From: Erythrobacter sp. SDW2
GTDB lineage: Bacteria; Pseudomonadota; Alphaproteobacteria; Sphingomonadales; Sphingomonadaceae
Direction: 5' to 3'
NCBI RefSeq assembly: GCF_021431965.1
Contig: NZ_CP090370.1
Location: 496,001-560,000, forward strand
Length of the DNA stretch: 64,000 nucleotides
Shown here: piece after piece, positions 36,855-45,750 of the stretch
Layout of the letters: each line of letters begins with the position of its first letter
Numbering within the stretch: the first letter of the stretch is position 1
Program-made: the position numbers and the translations under genes
The notes under the pieces: generated by a model
What the model was told of the DNA's origin: nothing
The model's input: the letters and a program-made list of their open reading frames with translations, nothing else
The model's database searches: none

Positions 36855-38133
36855 GTCCCCTGAGACTATTGTCGCGCTGTCGAGCGGAGCGCCCCCGGCC
36901 GCCATCGGCATCATCCGTGTGAGCGGACCACGGGCAAGTGTGGCGCTCGAAGCGCTGGGTGGAAGCCTGCCAGCACCGCGTCGCGCTGCCGTACGGATCT
37001 TGCGCAATGCCGCTGGTGCGGTGCTGGATGAGGCGCTGGCGCTTTGGTTGCCCGGTCCCAACAACGCGACAGGCGAGGATTGCGTCGAACTCCATTGTCA
37101 TGGGGGCAGGGCAGTGATCGCGGCAGTGGAGAACGCCTTGCTCGCAATTCCGGGACTGCGCCGTGCCGAACCGGGCGAATTCACCCGGCGGGCTTTCGCC
37201 AACGGGCGGATGGACCTGGCTCAGGCCGAGGGACTTGCCGACCTGCTGTTCGCCGAGACCGAGCTGCAGCGGCAAGTGCTGCAAGCGGTGGCGGGCGGTA
37301 CGCTCTCTGCGCAGTTCGAGGATTGGCGCTCGCGGGTGCTCGGTTTGGCCGCGCAGGTCGAGGCAGCGCTCGATTTCGATGATGAGGACGATGTCACGGG
37401 ACTGGAAGGCGCTTTCTTCATCGCAGTGGAAGCTCTGAGGGATGAAATCGGCTTGTGGCTGGCGCGCCCCAAGGTCGAACGGTTGCGCGATGGGGTTCGG
37501 GTCGTGCTCGCGGGCCCGCCGAATGCCGGAAAGTCCACACTTTTCAACGTTTTGCTTCGAAGCGAGGCAGCTATTACCTCGCCGGTTGCCGGGACGACGC
37601 GTGATGTGCTCGAGCGTCCGGTCGCGTTCGCTGGGATTCCCTTCACCCTGGTCGACACGGCGGGGCTGCATGACGGCGCAGAGGATGCGATCGAGACCAT
37701 CGGCATCGATCGTGCCCGCGCCGCGCTGGAGCAAGCCGATATCGTGCTCTGGCTCGGGCCGGAGGGCGAAGGCCCGGCCAAGGCTTGGGAGATCGAGGCC
37801 ATGGCCGACGATCCGGCGCATGCAGCGAAGCGTGATCCATTGGCCAGGCTGTCCGCCAGGACGGGGGACGGCGTGCCAGCCCTGATCGACCGGCTGGTCA
37901 AGGCGGCGCGGAAATTGCTCCCCAAGCCCGGCGAGGCGGCAGTCAACGCCCGGCAGCACGCCCTGCTTGCAGACGCTGAAGCTGCTCTTAGCGGGATCGC
38001 TCCCACTCTCGACCTGCTTGTCCTCGCCGAACGCCTGCGCACCGCCCGCTTTGCGTTCGACCGTCTGATCGGCCGAGCCACCACCGAGGATATGCTCGAC
38101 GCGTTGTTTGGGCGGTTCTGTATCGGCAAGTAG
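36847..38133 (+). CDS. mnmE: tRNA-modifying GTPase MnmE
   Basis: A 428-residue GTPase that, with MnmG, makes the 5-carboxymethylaminomethyl group on wobble uridine. The N-terminal folate-binding domain starts [22 protein letters not shown]. The G domain has [31 protein letters not shown] and [15 protein letters not shown]. The protein ends in the conserved CIGK with the catalytic Cys. The GTG start lies inside parS site 1, and no ATG or TTG is available upstream in frame. Confidence 0.95.
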   Translation: MEQSPETIVALSSGAPPAAIGIIRVSGPRASVALEALGGSLPAPRRAAVRILRNAAGAVLDEALALWLPGPNNATGEDCVELHCHGGRAVIAAVENALLAIPGLRRAEPGEFTRRAFANGRMDLAQAEGLADLLFAETELQRQVLQAVAGGTLSAQFEDWRSRVLGLAAQVEAALDFDDEDDVTGLEGAFFIAVEALRDEIGLWLARPKVERLRDGVRVVLAGPPNAGKSTLFNVLLRSEAAITSPVAGTTRDVLERPVAFAGIPFTLVDTAGLHDGAEDAIETIGIDRARAALEQADIVLWLGPEGEGPAKAWEIEAMADDPAHAAKRDPLARLSARTGDGVPALIDRLVKAARKLLPKPGEAAVNARQHALLADAEAALSGIAPTLDLLVLAERLRTARFAFDRLIGRATTEDMLDALFGRFCIGK

Positions 38134-38145
38134 CATCGGCCAGCC

Positions 38146-38161
38146 TGTTCCACGTGAAACA
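38146..38161. other. parS: parS centromere site 2
   Basis: TGTTCCACGTGAAACA, one base from the consensus TGTTTCACGTGAAACA. It is intergenic, between mnmE and mnmG. Confidence 0.95.
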
Positions 38162-38218
38162 ATCATGGCCGCCGAAACAGGGTGTTTTTCGCCTGCGCTA
38201 ATCTGTATGGGGCGCCGC

Positions 38219-40072
38219 ATGCACTCGTACGACATCATCGTGGTCGGCGGCGGACATGCCGGCGTCGAGGCGGCCTGTGTCGCTGCCCGGATGGGTGTGC
38301 GCACCGCGCTGGTCAGTTTCGAGCCCGAAAAGATCGGCGCGATGAGCTGCAATCCGGCCATCGGCGGCCTGGGCAAGGGGCATCTGGTGCGCGAGGTCGA
38401 TGCGTTCGACGGCGTGATAGCCCGCGCCGCCGATGCCGCCGCCATCCATTACCGCATGCTCAATCGCTCCAAGGGCAGCGCCGTGTGGGGGCCGCGGGTG
38501 CAAGCCGATCGCGCGCTATTCAAGGCGGCGGTGCAAGCGATTGTGGCGGCCGAGCCCAATCTCACAGTGGTTGCGGGGGAAGTGGCGGCGCTGCGCTTCG
38601 CGGGAGACAGAGCGGCGGGGATCGAACTGGGCGATGGCTCGGCGCTTGAGGCCCAAGCGGTGATCCTCTGCACCGGCACCTTCCTCGGCGGGCGGCTGTT
38701 CCGCGGCGAGGAGCGGCTGACCGGGGGCCGGATCGGGGAGAATGCCGCGTCGCGCCTGGCGGAGCAGATGTATGCGCTGGAACTGCCCATGGCGCGGCTC
38801 AAGACCGGCACGCCGCCGCGCCTCGACGGGCGCACCATCGACTGGGCCGCTCTGGAGGAGCAGCCTTCCGACGGCGAAGGCTGGACCATGTCGGCGCTTA
38901 CGCCGCATCGCTCCAATCCCGAGGTGTTTTGCGCCATCACCCGCACCAATGCTCGGGCCCATGATATCATTCGCGCCAATCTCGACCGCTCGCCGCTGTT
39001 TTCGGGCGCGATCGGGGCGGCGGGGCCGCGCTATTGCCCTTCGATCGAAGACAAGATCCACCGCTTCGGCGACCGCGATGGGCACCAGGTCTTCCTCGAG
39101 CCCGAGGGTCTCGATACGCACCTGGTTTACCCCAACGGTATCAGCACCTCGCTGCCAACCGATGTCCAGCTCGCCATGCTGCGGGCGATGGATGGCTTGT
39201 CTCACGTGGAATTGGTCGTCCCGGGTTATGCCGTCGAGTACGACCATATCGATCCGCGTGCACTTACGAGCGGGCTTGAGCTGAAGGACGTACGCGGGCT
39301 CTATTGCGCCGGGCAGATCAACGGCACCACCGGGTATGAAGAAGCAGCGGCACAAGGGCTGGTGGCCGGCATCCACGCCGCCTGTGCGGTGCAGGGCAGG
39401 GCGGCGCCTGCGCTCGACCGTGCCAACAGCTATCTGGCCGTGATGCTCGACGACCTGACGTTGCAGGGCGTGACCGAGCCTTATCGGATGCTCACCTCGC
39501 GCGCGGAGTACCGCCTGAGACTGCGTGCGAACAACGCCTCGACGCGGCTGACCCCGCTGGCGCTTGAACTTGGTTGCGTCGGCGAGGCACGGCGGCAATG
39601 GTTCGAGGAGCGCCGGGTGCGGCGCGAAGGAATCGTAGCTGCGCTCGATACACCGGCGACAGCGAACGAAATCAACGCGCTCGGCCACAATGTGCGGGTC
39701 GATGCCGGACGCATGACGTTGCGTGAGTGGCTCCGCTTTCCGGACATCAATCTCGGCACCCTTGCGCCGCTGTTGCCACAGCAACCGCTCGACGAAGAAT
39801 TGGCCAGCGAGATCGAAGAAGAAGCCGTCTACGCCCCCTATCTGGCGCGACAGGAGGCGGAACTGCGCGAACTGCGCGCCAACGAGGCGGTGATGCTTGA
39901 CCCCGGGTTCCCCTTTGCCGAGGTGCCGGGGCTTTCGAATGAGATGGTAGAGCGACTTTCCAAGGCGCGGCCCGAGACACTTGCTGCCGCAGGGCGCGTA
40001 CCGGGCGTGACTCCCGCGGCCCTAGCCGCAGTCTTGGTCCACGCCCGAAAGTTCGGGCAGAAGGCGGCGTGA
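38219..40072 (+). CDS. mnmG: tRNA uridine-5-carboxymethylaminomethyl modification enzyme MnmG
   Basis: The FAD-dependent partner of MnmE, 617 residues. The FAD motif is [20 protein letters not shown] at the N-terminus, with [35 protein letters not shown] and [20 protein letters not shown] later. The start MHSYD is chosen by homology; in-frame ATGs at 38165 and 38207 would add 18 or 4 residues. The usual pairing with mnmE and rsmG is kept. Confidence 0.95.
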   Translation: MHSYDIIVVGGGHAGVEAACVAARMGVRTALVSFEPEKIGAMSCNPAIGGLGKGHLVREVDAFDGVIARAADAAAIHYRMLNRSKGSAVWGPRVQADRALFKAAVQAIVAAEPNLTVVAGEVAALRFAGDRAAGIELGDGSALEAQAVILCTGTFLGGRLFRGEERLTGGRIGENAASRLAEQMYALELPMARLKTGTPPRLDGRTIDWAALEEQPSDGEGWTMSALTPHRSNPEVFCAITRTNARAHDIIRANLDRSPLFSGAIGAAGPRYCPSIEDKIHRFGDRDGHQVFLEPEGLDTHLVYPNGISTSLPTDVQLAMLRAMDGLSHVELVVPGYAVEYDHIDPRALTSGLELKDVRGLYCAGQINGTTGYEEAAAQGLVAGIHAACAVQGRAAPALDRANSYLAVMLDDLTLQGVTEPYRMLTSRAEYRLRLRANNASTRLTPLALELGCVGEARRQWFEERRVRREGIVAALDTPATANEINALGHNVRVDAGRMTLREWLRFPDINLGTLAPLLPQQPLDEELASEIEEEAVYAPYLARQEAELRELRANEAVMLDPGFPFAEVPGLSNEMVERLSKARPETLAAAGRVPGVTPAALAAVLVHARKFGQKAA

Positions 40073-40725
40073 TCGCTGATGAACAGCAAGCGCGCGCCTT
40101 CGTGGCCGAACGCTGCGATGCCTCGGCAATGGAGCGGCTCGGGACGCTGGTGGACGCGCTACGCGAGGAGAACCAGCGCCAGAACCTCGTCTCGGCAGCC
40201 TCCCTTGCTCATGTCTGGCAGCGCCATATCGCCGACAGCGCGCAATTGCTCGACCATGTTCCACGTGGAACACTCGGGGGCGCGCTATGGATGGATTTGG
40301 GTGCAGGCGCAGGCTTTCCGGGGCTGGTGATCGCCGCGATGTGCCCTGAAGTGCGCGTGCTGCTGGTCGAATCGCGGAAGCGGCGCATCGAATGGCTCGA
40401 TTCGATGATCGACCGGCTCCTCCTGTCCGGATGTTCGGTCGCGGGGAAGCGGCTGGAGGTGCTCGAAGGCCCGCCAGCTCGTGTCATATCGGCACGCGCC
40501 TTTGCCCCGCTCGACAAACTCCTGCGCTTGTCCGCAAGGTTTTCCACCGCCGACACTTGTTGGGTCTTGCCCAAGGGGCGGTCTGCCGCGCTAGAATTGC
40601 AGGGACTGAGCGGAAAGTGGCAGAAATTGTTCCACGTGGAACAATCGGTCACCGATCCCGAGGCGGCCATCCTGGTCGGACGCGGCACCGTTAAAGGCCA
40701 AGGGAAGGGAAGCAGCGCAAAATGA
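40069..40725 (+). CDS. rsmG: 16S rRNA (guanine-527-N7)-methyltransferase RsmG
   Basis: A 218-residue SAM-dependent enzyme modifying G527 of 16S rRNA. The SAM motif is [18 protein letters not shown], with [20 protein letters not shown] before it and [16 protein letters not shown] after it. The GTG start overlaps the mnmG stop (GTGA), and its end overlaps the parA start. Two parS palindromes lie inside its coding region, translated as HVPRGT and FHVEQS. Confidence 0.94.
   Translation: MIADEQQARAFVAERCDASAMERLGTLVDALREENQRQNLVSAASLAHVWQRHIADSAQLLDHVPRGTLGGALWMDLGAGAGFPGLVIAAMCPEVRVLLVESRKRRIEWLDSMIDRLLLSGCSVAGKRLEVLEGPPARVISARAFAPLDKLLRLSARFSTADTCWVLPKGRSAALELQGLSGKWQKLFHVEQSVTDPEAAILVGRGTVKGQGKGSSAK
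40257..40272. other. parS: parS centromere site 3, inside rsmG
   Basis: TGTTCCACGTGGAACA, a perfect 16-base palindrome of the ParB-binding type. Confidence 0.95.
40628..40643. other. parS: parS centromere site 4, inside rsmG near parA
   Basis: TGTTCCACGTGGAACA, identical to site 3 and a perfect 16-base palindrome, 78 bases before the parA start. Confidence 0.95.
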
Positions 40726-41498
40726 TCACCATCGCGATCGCCAACCAGAAGGGCGGGGTCGGCAAGACCACCACTGCCATCAACATCGCCACCGCAATGG
40801 CGGCGACCGGATGGAAGACGTTGTTGATCGATCTCGACCCGCAGGGCAATGCTTCGACCGGCATGGGCGTCCGCGCCGAAGAGCGTACCACCTCGAGCTA
40901 TGACCTGCTCGTCGATGGTCTGCCGGTAGGGGAGTGCACCGTGGCGAGCAGCATCCCGGGGCTTGACATCATTCCTGCCACCCAGGACCTCAGCGGGGCG
41001 GAAGTCGAACTGGTGTCGATCGAAGACCGTACCGACCGGCTGCGGCAGGCGTTGGATGGCTACAAGGATCATGACGTCTGCTTTATCGATTGCCCGCCTT
41101 CGCTTGGCCTGCTCACGCTCAACGCGCTGAGCGCTGCCGATACCTTGCTGGTTCCGTTGCAGTGCGAGTTCTTTGCGCTCGAAGGTCTCAGCCAGCTGCT
41201 CCAGACGGTCGAACGGGTGCAGCAGCGTTTCAACCCGGATCTCGGCATCATCGGGGTGGCGCTAACCATGTTCGATCGCCGCAACCGCCTGACCGACCAG
41301 GTCGCTGACGATGTCCGCGATTGCCTGGGAGAGCTGGTTTTTCAATCGGTTATCCCGCGCAACGTGCGCCTCTCGGAGGCTCCGAGCCACGGTCTCCCGG
41401 CACTGGTCTATGACCATTCCTGCGCCGGCAGCCGAGCCTACATGGCGCTGGCGCGCGAGCTGATTGGCCGCCTGCCCGAACAGAGGAAAGCCGCATGA
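40722..41498 (+). CDS. parA: Chromosome partitioning ATPase ParA
   Basis: A 258-residue chromosomal-type ParA without an N-terminal DNA-binding domain. The deviant Walker A is ANQKGGVGKTTTAINIA (Lys15). LLIDLDPQGNASTGMG and DVCFIDCPPSLGLLTLNAL are Walker A' and B. VIPRNVRLSEAPSHGLPAL is typical of chromosomal Soj/ParA. It overlaps both rsmG and parB by four bases. Confidence 0.97.
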   Translation: MITIAIANQKGGVGKTTTAINIATAMAATGWKTLLIDLDPQGNASTGMGVRAEERTTSSYDLLVDGLPVGECTVASSIPGLDIIPATQDLSGAEVELVSIEDRTDRLRQALDGYKDHDVCFIDCPPSLGLLTLNALSAADTLLVPLQCEFFALEGLSQLLQTVERVQQRFNPDLGIIGVALTMFDRRNRLTDQVADDVRDCLGELVFQSVIPRNVRLSEAPSHGLPALVYDHSCAGSRAYMALARELIGRLPEQRKAA

Positions 41499-42472
41499 GC
41501 GACCAGCGCCCGACCGATCCGATCCGCATCACCGCGCCGCGCCCGGCCGATGCCAAGAAGCGCCTCGGCAGGGGTCTCGGCGCGCTGATGGGCGAGATGC
41601 GCCGCGAGGAGCCCCTTGTGACACCGTCCGCATCTGCCGCAACCGGCGATGCGCCTGCCACTGCCGCGCCGGCAGACGGGCTCGCTACCATCCCGGTCTC
41701 GAAGATCTCGCCGCTGCCGGGCCAGCCACGTACGCACTTCGACGAAGAGGCTCTGGCCGAACTCGCGGCCTCGATCGAAGCGCGCGGGGTGATCCAGCCC
41801 ATCATCGTCCGGCCAAAGGGTGAGGGCACCTACCAGCTTGTCGCCGGCGAGCGCCGCTGGCGTGCGGCGCAGAAGGCGCGGCTGCACCAGATGCCCGCCA
41901 TCATCCGCGAGCTGGATGAGCACGAAGTGATGGCCCTGGCGCTGATCGAGAACATCCAGCGCGAGGACCTCAACCCGATCGAGGAGGCGCGGGCCTACCA
42001 CCGTCTGTCCGAGGACGAGGGGATGAGCCAGGCCGAGATCGCCAAGCTGGTCGACAAGTCGCGCAGCCATGTGGCGAACCTGCAGCGACTGCTCGTTTTG
42101 CCGGAGGATGTGATCCGGCTGGTCGAGCAGGGAGCGCTCTCGATGGGCCATGCCCGGGCGTTGATCGGCTATGACGAAGCCGGCGCGCTTGCCCGCGAAG
42201 CGGTCGCGCAGAAGCTGTCGGTGCGCGAGGTCGAGAAGCGGGTACGCAAAGGTTCGGCGCCTGCCAAACCGGGCACCACCGTGCGTAGCTCGCGCGACCC
42301 GATGAAGGATGCCGACATCGCGGCGGTACAGGGTCATCTCGAGGAATTCCTTGGCCTCCCGGTCAAGATCAAGGCCGATGCCGATCCGCGGTCCGGCGCC
42401 GTTACCATCCGTTATCGAACGCTGGATCAGCTCGATTTGATCTGTCAGCGACTGACCGGCGGCGATATTTGA
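41495..42472 (+). CDS. parB: Chromosome partitioning protein ParB
   Basis: A 325-residue CTP-dependent clamp that loads at parS. The N-terminal part has KKRLGRGLGALMGE (ParA-interacting) and the domain start PVSKISPLPGQPRTHFDEE. The CTP-binding motifs are YQLVAGERRWRAAQ and ALIENIQREDLNPIEEA. The helix-turn-helix is MSQAEIAKLVDKSRSHVANL. The C-terminal dimer domain ends SGAVTIRYRTLDQLDLICQR. Confidence 0.97.
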   Translation: MSDQRPTDPIRITAPRPADAKKRLGRGLGALMGEMRREEPLVTPSASAATGDAPATAAPADGLATIPVSKISPLPGQPRTHFDEEALAELAASIEARGVIQPIIVRPKGEGTYQLVAGERRWRAAQKARLHQMPAIIRELDEHEVMALALIENIQREDLNPIEEARAYHRLSEDEGMSQAEIAKLVDKSRSHVANLQRLLVLPEDVIRLVEQGALSMGHARALIGYDEAGALAREAVAQKLSVREVEKRVRKGSAPAKPGTTVRSSRDPMKDADIAAVQGHLEEFLGLPVKIKADADPRSGAVTIRYRTLDQLDLICQRLTGGDI

Positions 42473-42754
42473 TTTTAAATCATAGCTTTAATAGAAAAAA
42501 GCGGTGGTCGGGTGCCCATTGCCCATAGCCCGTCGGAATGCCTCGCTCCTAACTCCAAATTAACCACGGCGGCCTAGGCATTTCCCCTGAGTAGAGGCCT
42601 GATCCACCCAACTGGTCAGGCCATGGACAGCTGGGGTTCGGACAATGGGTTATCGACATGACAGGGCGGCATCGCCTCTCTGTGACTGTTGCCGAGCCAG
42701 CCGGCCAAAGTCGCGCAGCGCAACTTCCCGCATGATTGACTGCGAGGCCTTCGT

Positions 42755-45349
42755 TTGAATCCTGCGAAACTCCCTGTTCGACCCATGCGGTCGCTGCGCC
42801 GCCTCGCGCGTCTGCTCGCCCGCGAGGGTGTCGGGAGTTGGGTGTCAGTCGCCCTGGTGGTCCTGGTACTCGGCTTGCTTCACCAGTTCGGTACATTTCG
42901 CATTGTTGATGGCCAGCTGTTCGATCTGGCGACAACCCAGGCATCGGGCACCGCACCGAGTGTGGTCATTGTCGAGCGCGATCGCCAATTCGAGCGACTT
43001 GGCCGGCACGGAGTCACGAAGCTGGAAAACGAACTGGCCAAGCTCGAGGTCGAGCGGATCGGTTACCTAGGTCTACGCCAAAGTGTCTCCGCGCCTGCAC
43101 TCGCTGGTCGGATCGTTGTCGGCATGGGGCCCGAAGCCGTCCCGGCAAGCGAGACCTGGCAAATCCCGATGGTTTCCCAGCGGCCCGGCCAAACCGCCGC
43201 AGCACGGATCATGATGCCAGCGGAATATGGCATCTATCGCCGTCAGGTAATGGCCATTCCCGGGAAGGGCGGCGCGCTCGCATCGTTCGAAGCTGCCGTG
43301 GCGGGTGCGGGGCCGAGGGTCGGCGACATCTTCTACATTCCCATGCCGGCACGCCAAAGCCTCCCGGTGATCACCGCCAGCCAGGTTATCGAGCAACAGT
43401 TCGCGCCGGGAGCGCTTGCCAGGACGGTGGTCATCGTCGCGGGGCAAGAAGCCTTGCAGGGAACGCTGACGACCCCGATCTCGCCAGATGCGCGCAGGAC
43501 CAGCGAAGCCCAGTTTCGGGGATTCGCGATCCAGGCGCTGCGCAATGGCACTGCCGTTCGTCTCGCCCAGTCATGGCAGGCATGGCTCATCCTCGCAGCC
43601 TTGGGGGCGATCATGGGAATCGCCTATCATCGGAGCGACCCCAAACGACTGGCGCTGGCGTTCCCGCTTGCTGTCTCGATCCTCACGCTCGTGCTGGGAT
43701 GGACGGCGCTGACGTTCGCCATGCGTTTGCTGCCGCTGAGTGCCATGTTCCTGCTGCCCTGGGTCGTCACCTTCCTGCGGATCCTCGGACGCGAACAGGC
43801 CCAGGACCGACGCCTCGAGATTACCGCAGCCCGCGCAGTGCAGCACGCCTTCGGGCGCTCGATGCTGCGTGAAGGCGCCCGACTGCCCGAATTCCTCGCC
43901 AACGCAGCGCGTCTAGCGGCAGTCGAGCACAGCCTGGTCATCGAACGCAAGGGCGAGAGGGCAATCGCCTATCTCCATCCCCTCAATGCCGACCCCGGCG
44001 ACATCACTCTGCCGCCCAAGGAACTGGCGCAACTTCTCGATCGCCTGCGCGAACGGCATGCCACGGTCGACGCCAATCACGTCGTCGCAGGGTGGACAGG
44101 GCAGGTCCGCCTGACCTGGCTCGGAGGGACGGGACGAGACCTCTACTGGCTCTACACCTTCCCGCGCACGGGCGATCGGCGCAAGTCGGCGATGCTGGTG
44201 CGTGCCATCACCGCCTCGTTCCGCGAGTTGTTCAGCTGGCGGGCCAATCTCAACGCGCGGCAAGATCTCGACCATCGCTTGACGCCCATCGACGACAAAG
44301 TCGCGAGCGCGATCTCGCTGGTGTCGAATTCGTCCGAACAGATCAGCCATGGTTTCGACACCATCGGGACAGCGGTGATGATCTTCCACATGGTCGGCTC
44401 ACCGATCCATGCCAACGCCCCGATGCGCGATATCTACCGCCAGGCCGGACTGACCGTCACCGACGCCTCGTTGACTGATGCGCTGCTTCGTTTGACCGAA
44501 ATCGACCTGCCGCGGATCGACGCGATGCTGCAGGACCTGCTGATTCACGGCGGCGAAATGCGCGTGCCCATGCGCCAACTCGGGCCCGAAGAGCGCATTT
44601 TCCGCATTGCTGCGCCAAAACGCATTGCCCGTGCGCGGGAGCGCGTCATTGTGCTCGAAGCGATCGATGTCTCCGAACTCCATCGCGCGGCGGACCTGCG
44701 ACAGGCGGTGGCGCTGTTCATGGACCTGCAGCTGCGCAACGATTTCGAGGCGATCATGCTGGGCGCCGACCTTGCCGCCGATCCGCGGATCACACCCGAC
44801 AAGGTACGCCCGATCGTATCACGCATCGCCGATACCACCCGCCGGGCCATCGGACGGCTCGACCAAGTGGCCGACCTGGTCCGGCGCGACATCTCGAACC
44901 TCGAACATGCCTGCTATCCCGTCGATGCCGCGGCCATCGTTTCCGAGGCAGTCGAACGCACCGCTGAATTCGCGACAGAGCTTTCCGTCGAAGTTGAGAC
45001 TGAGCTGCCCGGCGCATCGGGCTTTACGGTGGCCGAGCCGGTTGCCCTGGGGGCTATGTTGCGGGCCATGCTTCGCGTGCTGATCGCCGACACGCCGCAG
45101 GGTGACATGGTCAAACTGAAGCTCGAGGAACTCGAAGGGCGCACGTATATCCGGATATCCGGCGGCTTCGGCATCGCCTTGGAGCGATTGTTGCAGCTAT
45201 TGTCGAACCACGAGAGCGAAGCAGCCGGTGACTATCGCACGATTGCCGAGGGCATGGCCCTGGCGATGCAGTGGGATGCCAGCGTCTCCTATTGGGGGCG
45301 CGAGGCCGACGGCTTCGGTTTCAACGTGAACCTCAAGCGGATTGGCTAG
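42755..45349 (+). CDS. CHASE2-domain sensor with degenerate histidine-kinase C-terminus
   Basis: About 864 residues. Order: a transmembrane helix (about 30-45), an extracytoplasmic CHASE2-like domain (VDGQLFDLATTQASG to QFRGFAIQALRNGTAVRL), three helices (about 275-340), a PAS-like region, then a kinase-like end. No H-box is seen. The ATP lid is altered: IRISGGFGIALERLL stands where DxGxG is expected, and the N-box Asn is missing. It may act as a pseudokinase or scaffold. The TTG start has GAGG seven bases upstream; ATG 42785 is an alternative. First gene of the operon. Confidence 0.75.
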   Translation: MNPAKLPVRPMRSLRRLARLLAREGVGSWVSVALVVLVLGLLHQFGTFRIVDGQLFDLATTQASGTAPSVVIVERDRQFERLGRHGVTKLENELAKLEVERIGYLGLRQSVSAPALAGRIVVGMGPEAVPASETWQIPMVSQRPGQTAAARIMMPAEYGIYRRQVMAIPGKGGALASFEAAVAGAGPRVGDIFYIPMPARQSLPVITASQVIEQQFAPGALARTVVIVAGQEALQGTLTTPISPDARRTSEAQFRGFAIQALRNGTAVRLAQSWQAWLILAALGAIMGIAYHRSDPKRLALAFPLAVSILTLVLGWTALTFAMRLLPLSAMFLLPWVVTFLRILGREQAQDRRLEITAARAVQHAFGRSMLREGARLPEFLANAARLAAVEHSLVIERKGERAIAYLHPLNADPGDITLPPKELAQLLDRLRERHATVDANHVVAGWTGQVRLTWLGGTGRDLYWLYTFPRTGDRRKSAMLVRAITASFRELFSWRANLNARQDLDHRLTPIDDKVASAISLVSNSSEQISHGFDTIGTAVMIFHMVGSPIHANAPMRDIYRQAGLTVTDASLTDALLRLTEIDLPRIDAMLQDLLIHGGEMRVPMRQLGPEERIFRIAAPKRIARARERVIVLEAIDVSELHRAADLRQAVALFMDLQLRNDFEAIMLGADLAADPRITPDKVRPIVSRIADTTRRAIGRLDQVADLVRRDISNLEHACYPVDAAAIVSEAVERTAEFATELSVEVETELPGASGFTVAEPVALGAMLRAMLRVLIADTPQGDMVKLKLEELEGRTYIRISGGFGIALERLLQLLSNHESEAAGDYRTIAEGMALAMQWDASVSYWGREADGFGFNVNLKRIG

Positions 45350-45351
45350 TC

Positions 45352-45744
45352 ATGCCCGACCTCCTGCCGAAGATACTCGTCGTCGACGATGACACCATCC
45401 TCAGCGGATTGTTGCAGCTGACGCTGGAGCTCGAAGGCTACGACGTCGAGACGGCAGTCGACGGAGCCGAGGCGCTGGCGGCGCTGCAGAACAACAGCTT
45501 CGATCTCATCATCCTCGATATCGTCATGCCGAAGATGGACGGGATCAGGTTCCTGCGGGTGTTCCATGACCGCTCGATTGCTGAAGGAAAGGCACAACCG
45601 CCGATCCTGGTTATCTCGTCCGCCGTTGATGGCACCTTGACCGAACAGCATCGCGCTTTGGGCGTGGTCGGCATTGCCCGCAAGCCGATCGAACCGGCAG
45701 CGCTGGTCAATCGCGTAGGCGAGGCGCTCGCCGCCGGGATATAG
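45352..45744 (+). CDS. Single-domain response regulator
   Basis: A 130-residue stand-alone receiver. The acidic cluster is ILVVDDDTILSG, the phosphorylation site Asp56 in LIILDIVMPKMDG, the switch Ser in ILVISSAV and Lys111 in IARKPIEP. All receiver key residues are intact, in contrast to the degenerate kinase gene two bases upstream. With no output domain it probably regulates by protein contact or passes phosphate to an Hpt protein such as the one encoded at the far side of the cluster. Confidence 0.9.
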   Translation: MPDLLPKILVVDDDTILSGLLQLTLELEGYDVETAVDGAEALAALQNNSFDLIILDIVMPKMDGIRFLRVFHDRSIAEGKAQPPILVISSAVDGTLTEQHRALGVVGIARKPIEPAALVNRVGEALAAGI

Positions 45745-45750
45745 CGGCGG

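Noticed and set aside
39198-39213. A fifth parS-like sequence inside mnmG (TGTCTCACGTGGAATT).
   Set aside because: Only the CACGTG centre and a few flanking bases fit; the outer arms are not symmetrical, so ParB binding is unlikely.
42473-42754. The intergenic region after parB as an alternative origin; it has an AT-rich start and one DnaA-box-like TTATCGACA (42650-42658).
   Set aside because: There is one imperfect box only, no GANTC cluster, and genes do not diverge from it. The ppsR-hemE gap fits better. I see no gene in this stretch; it probably holds the promoter of the CHASE2 operon.
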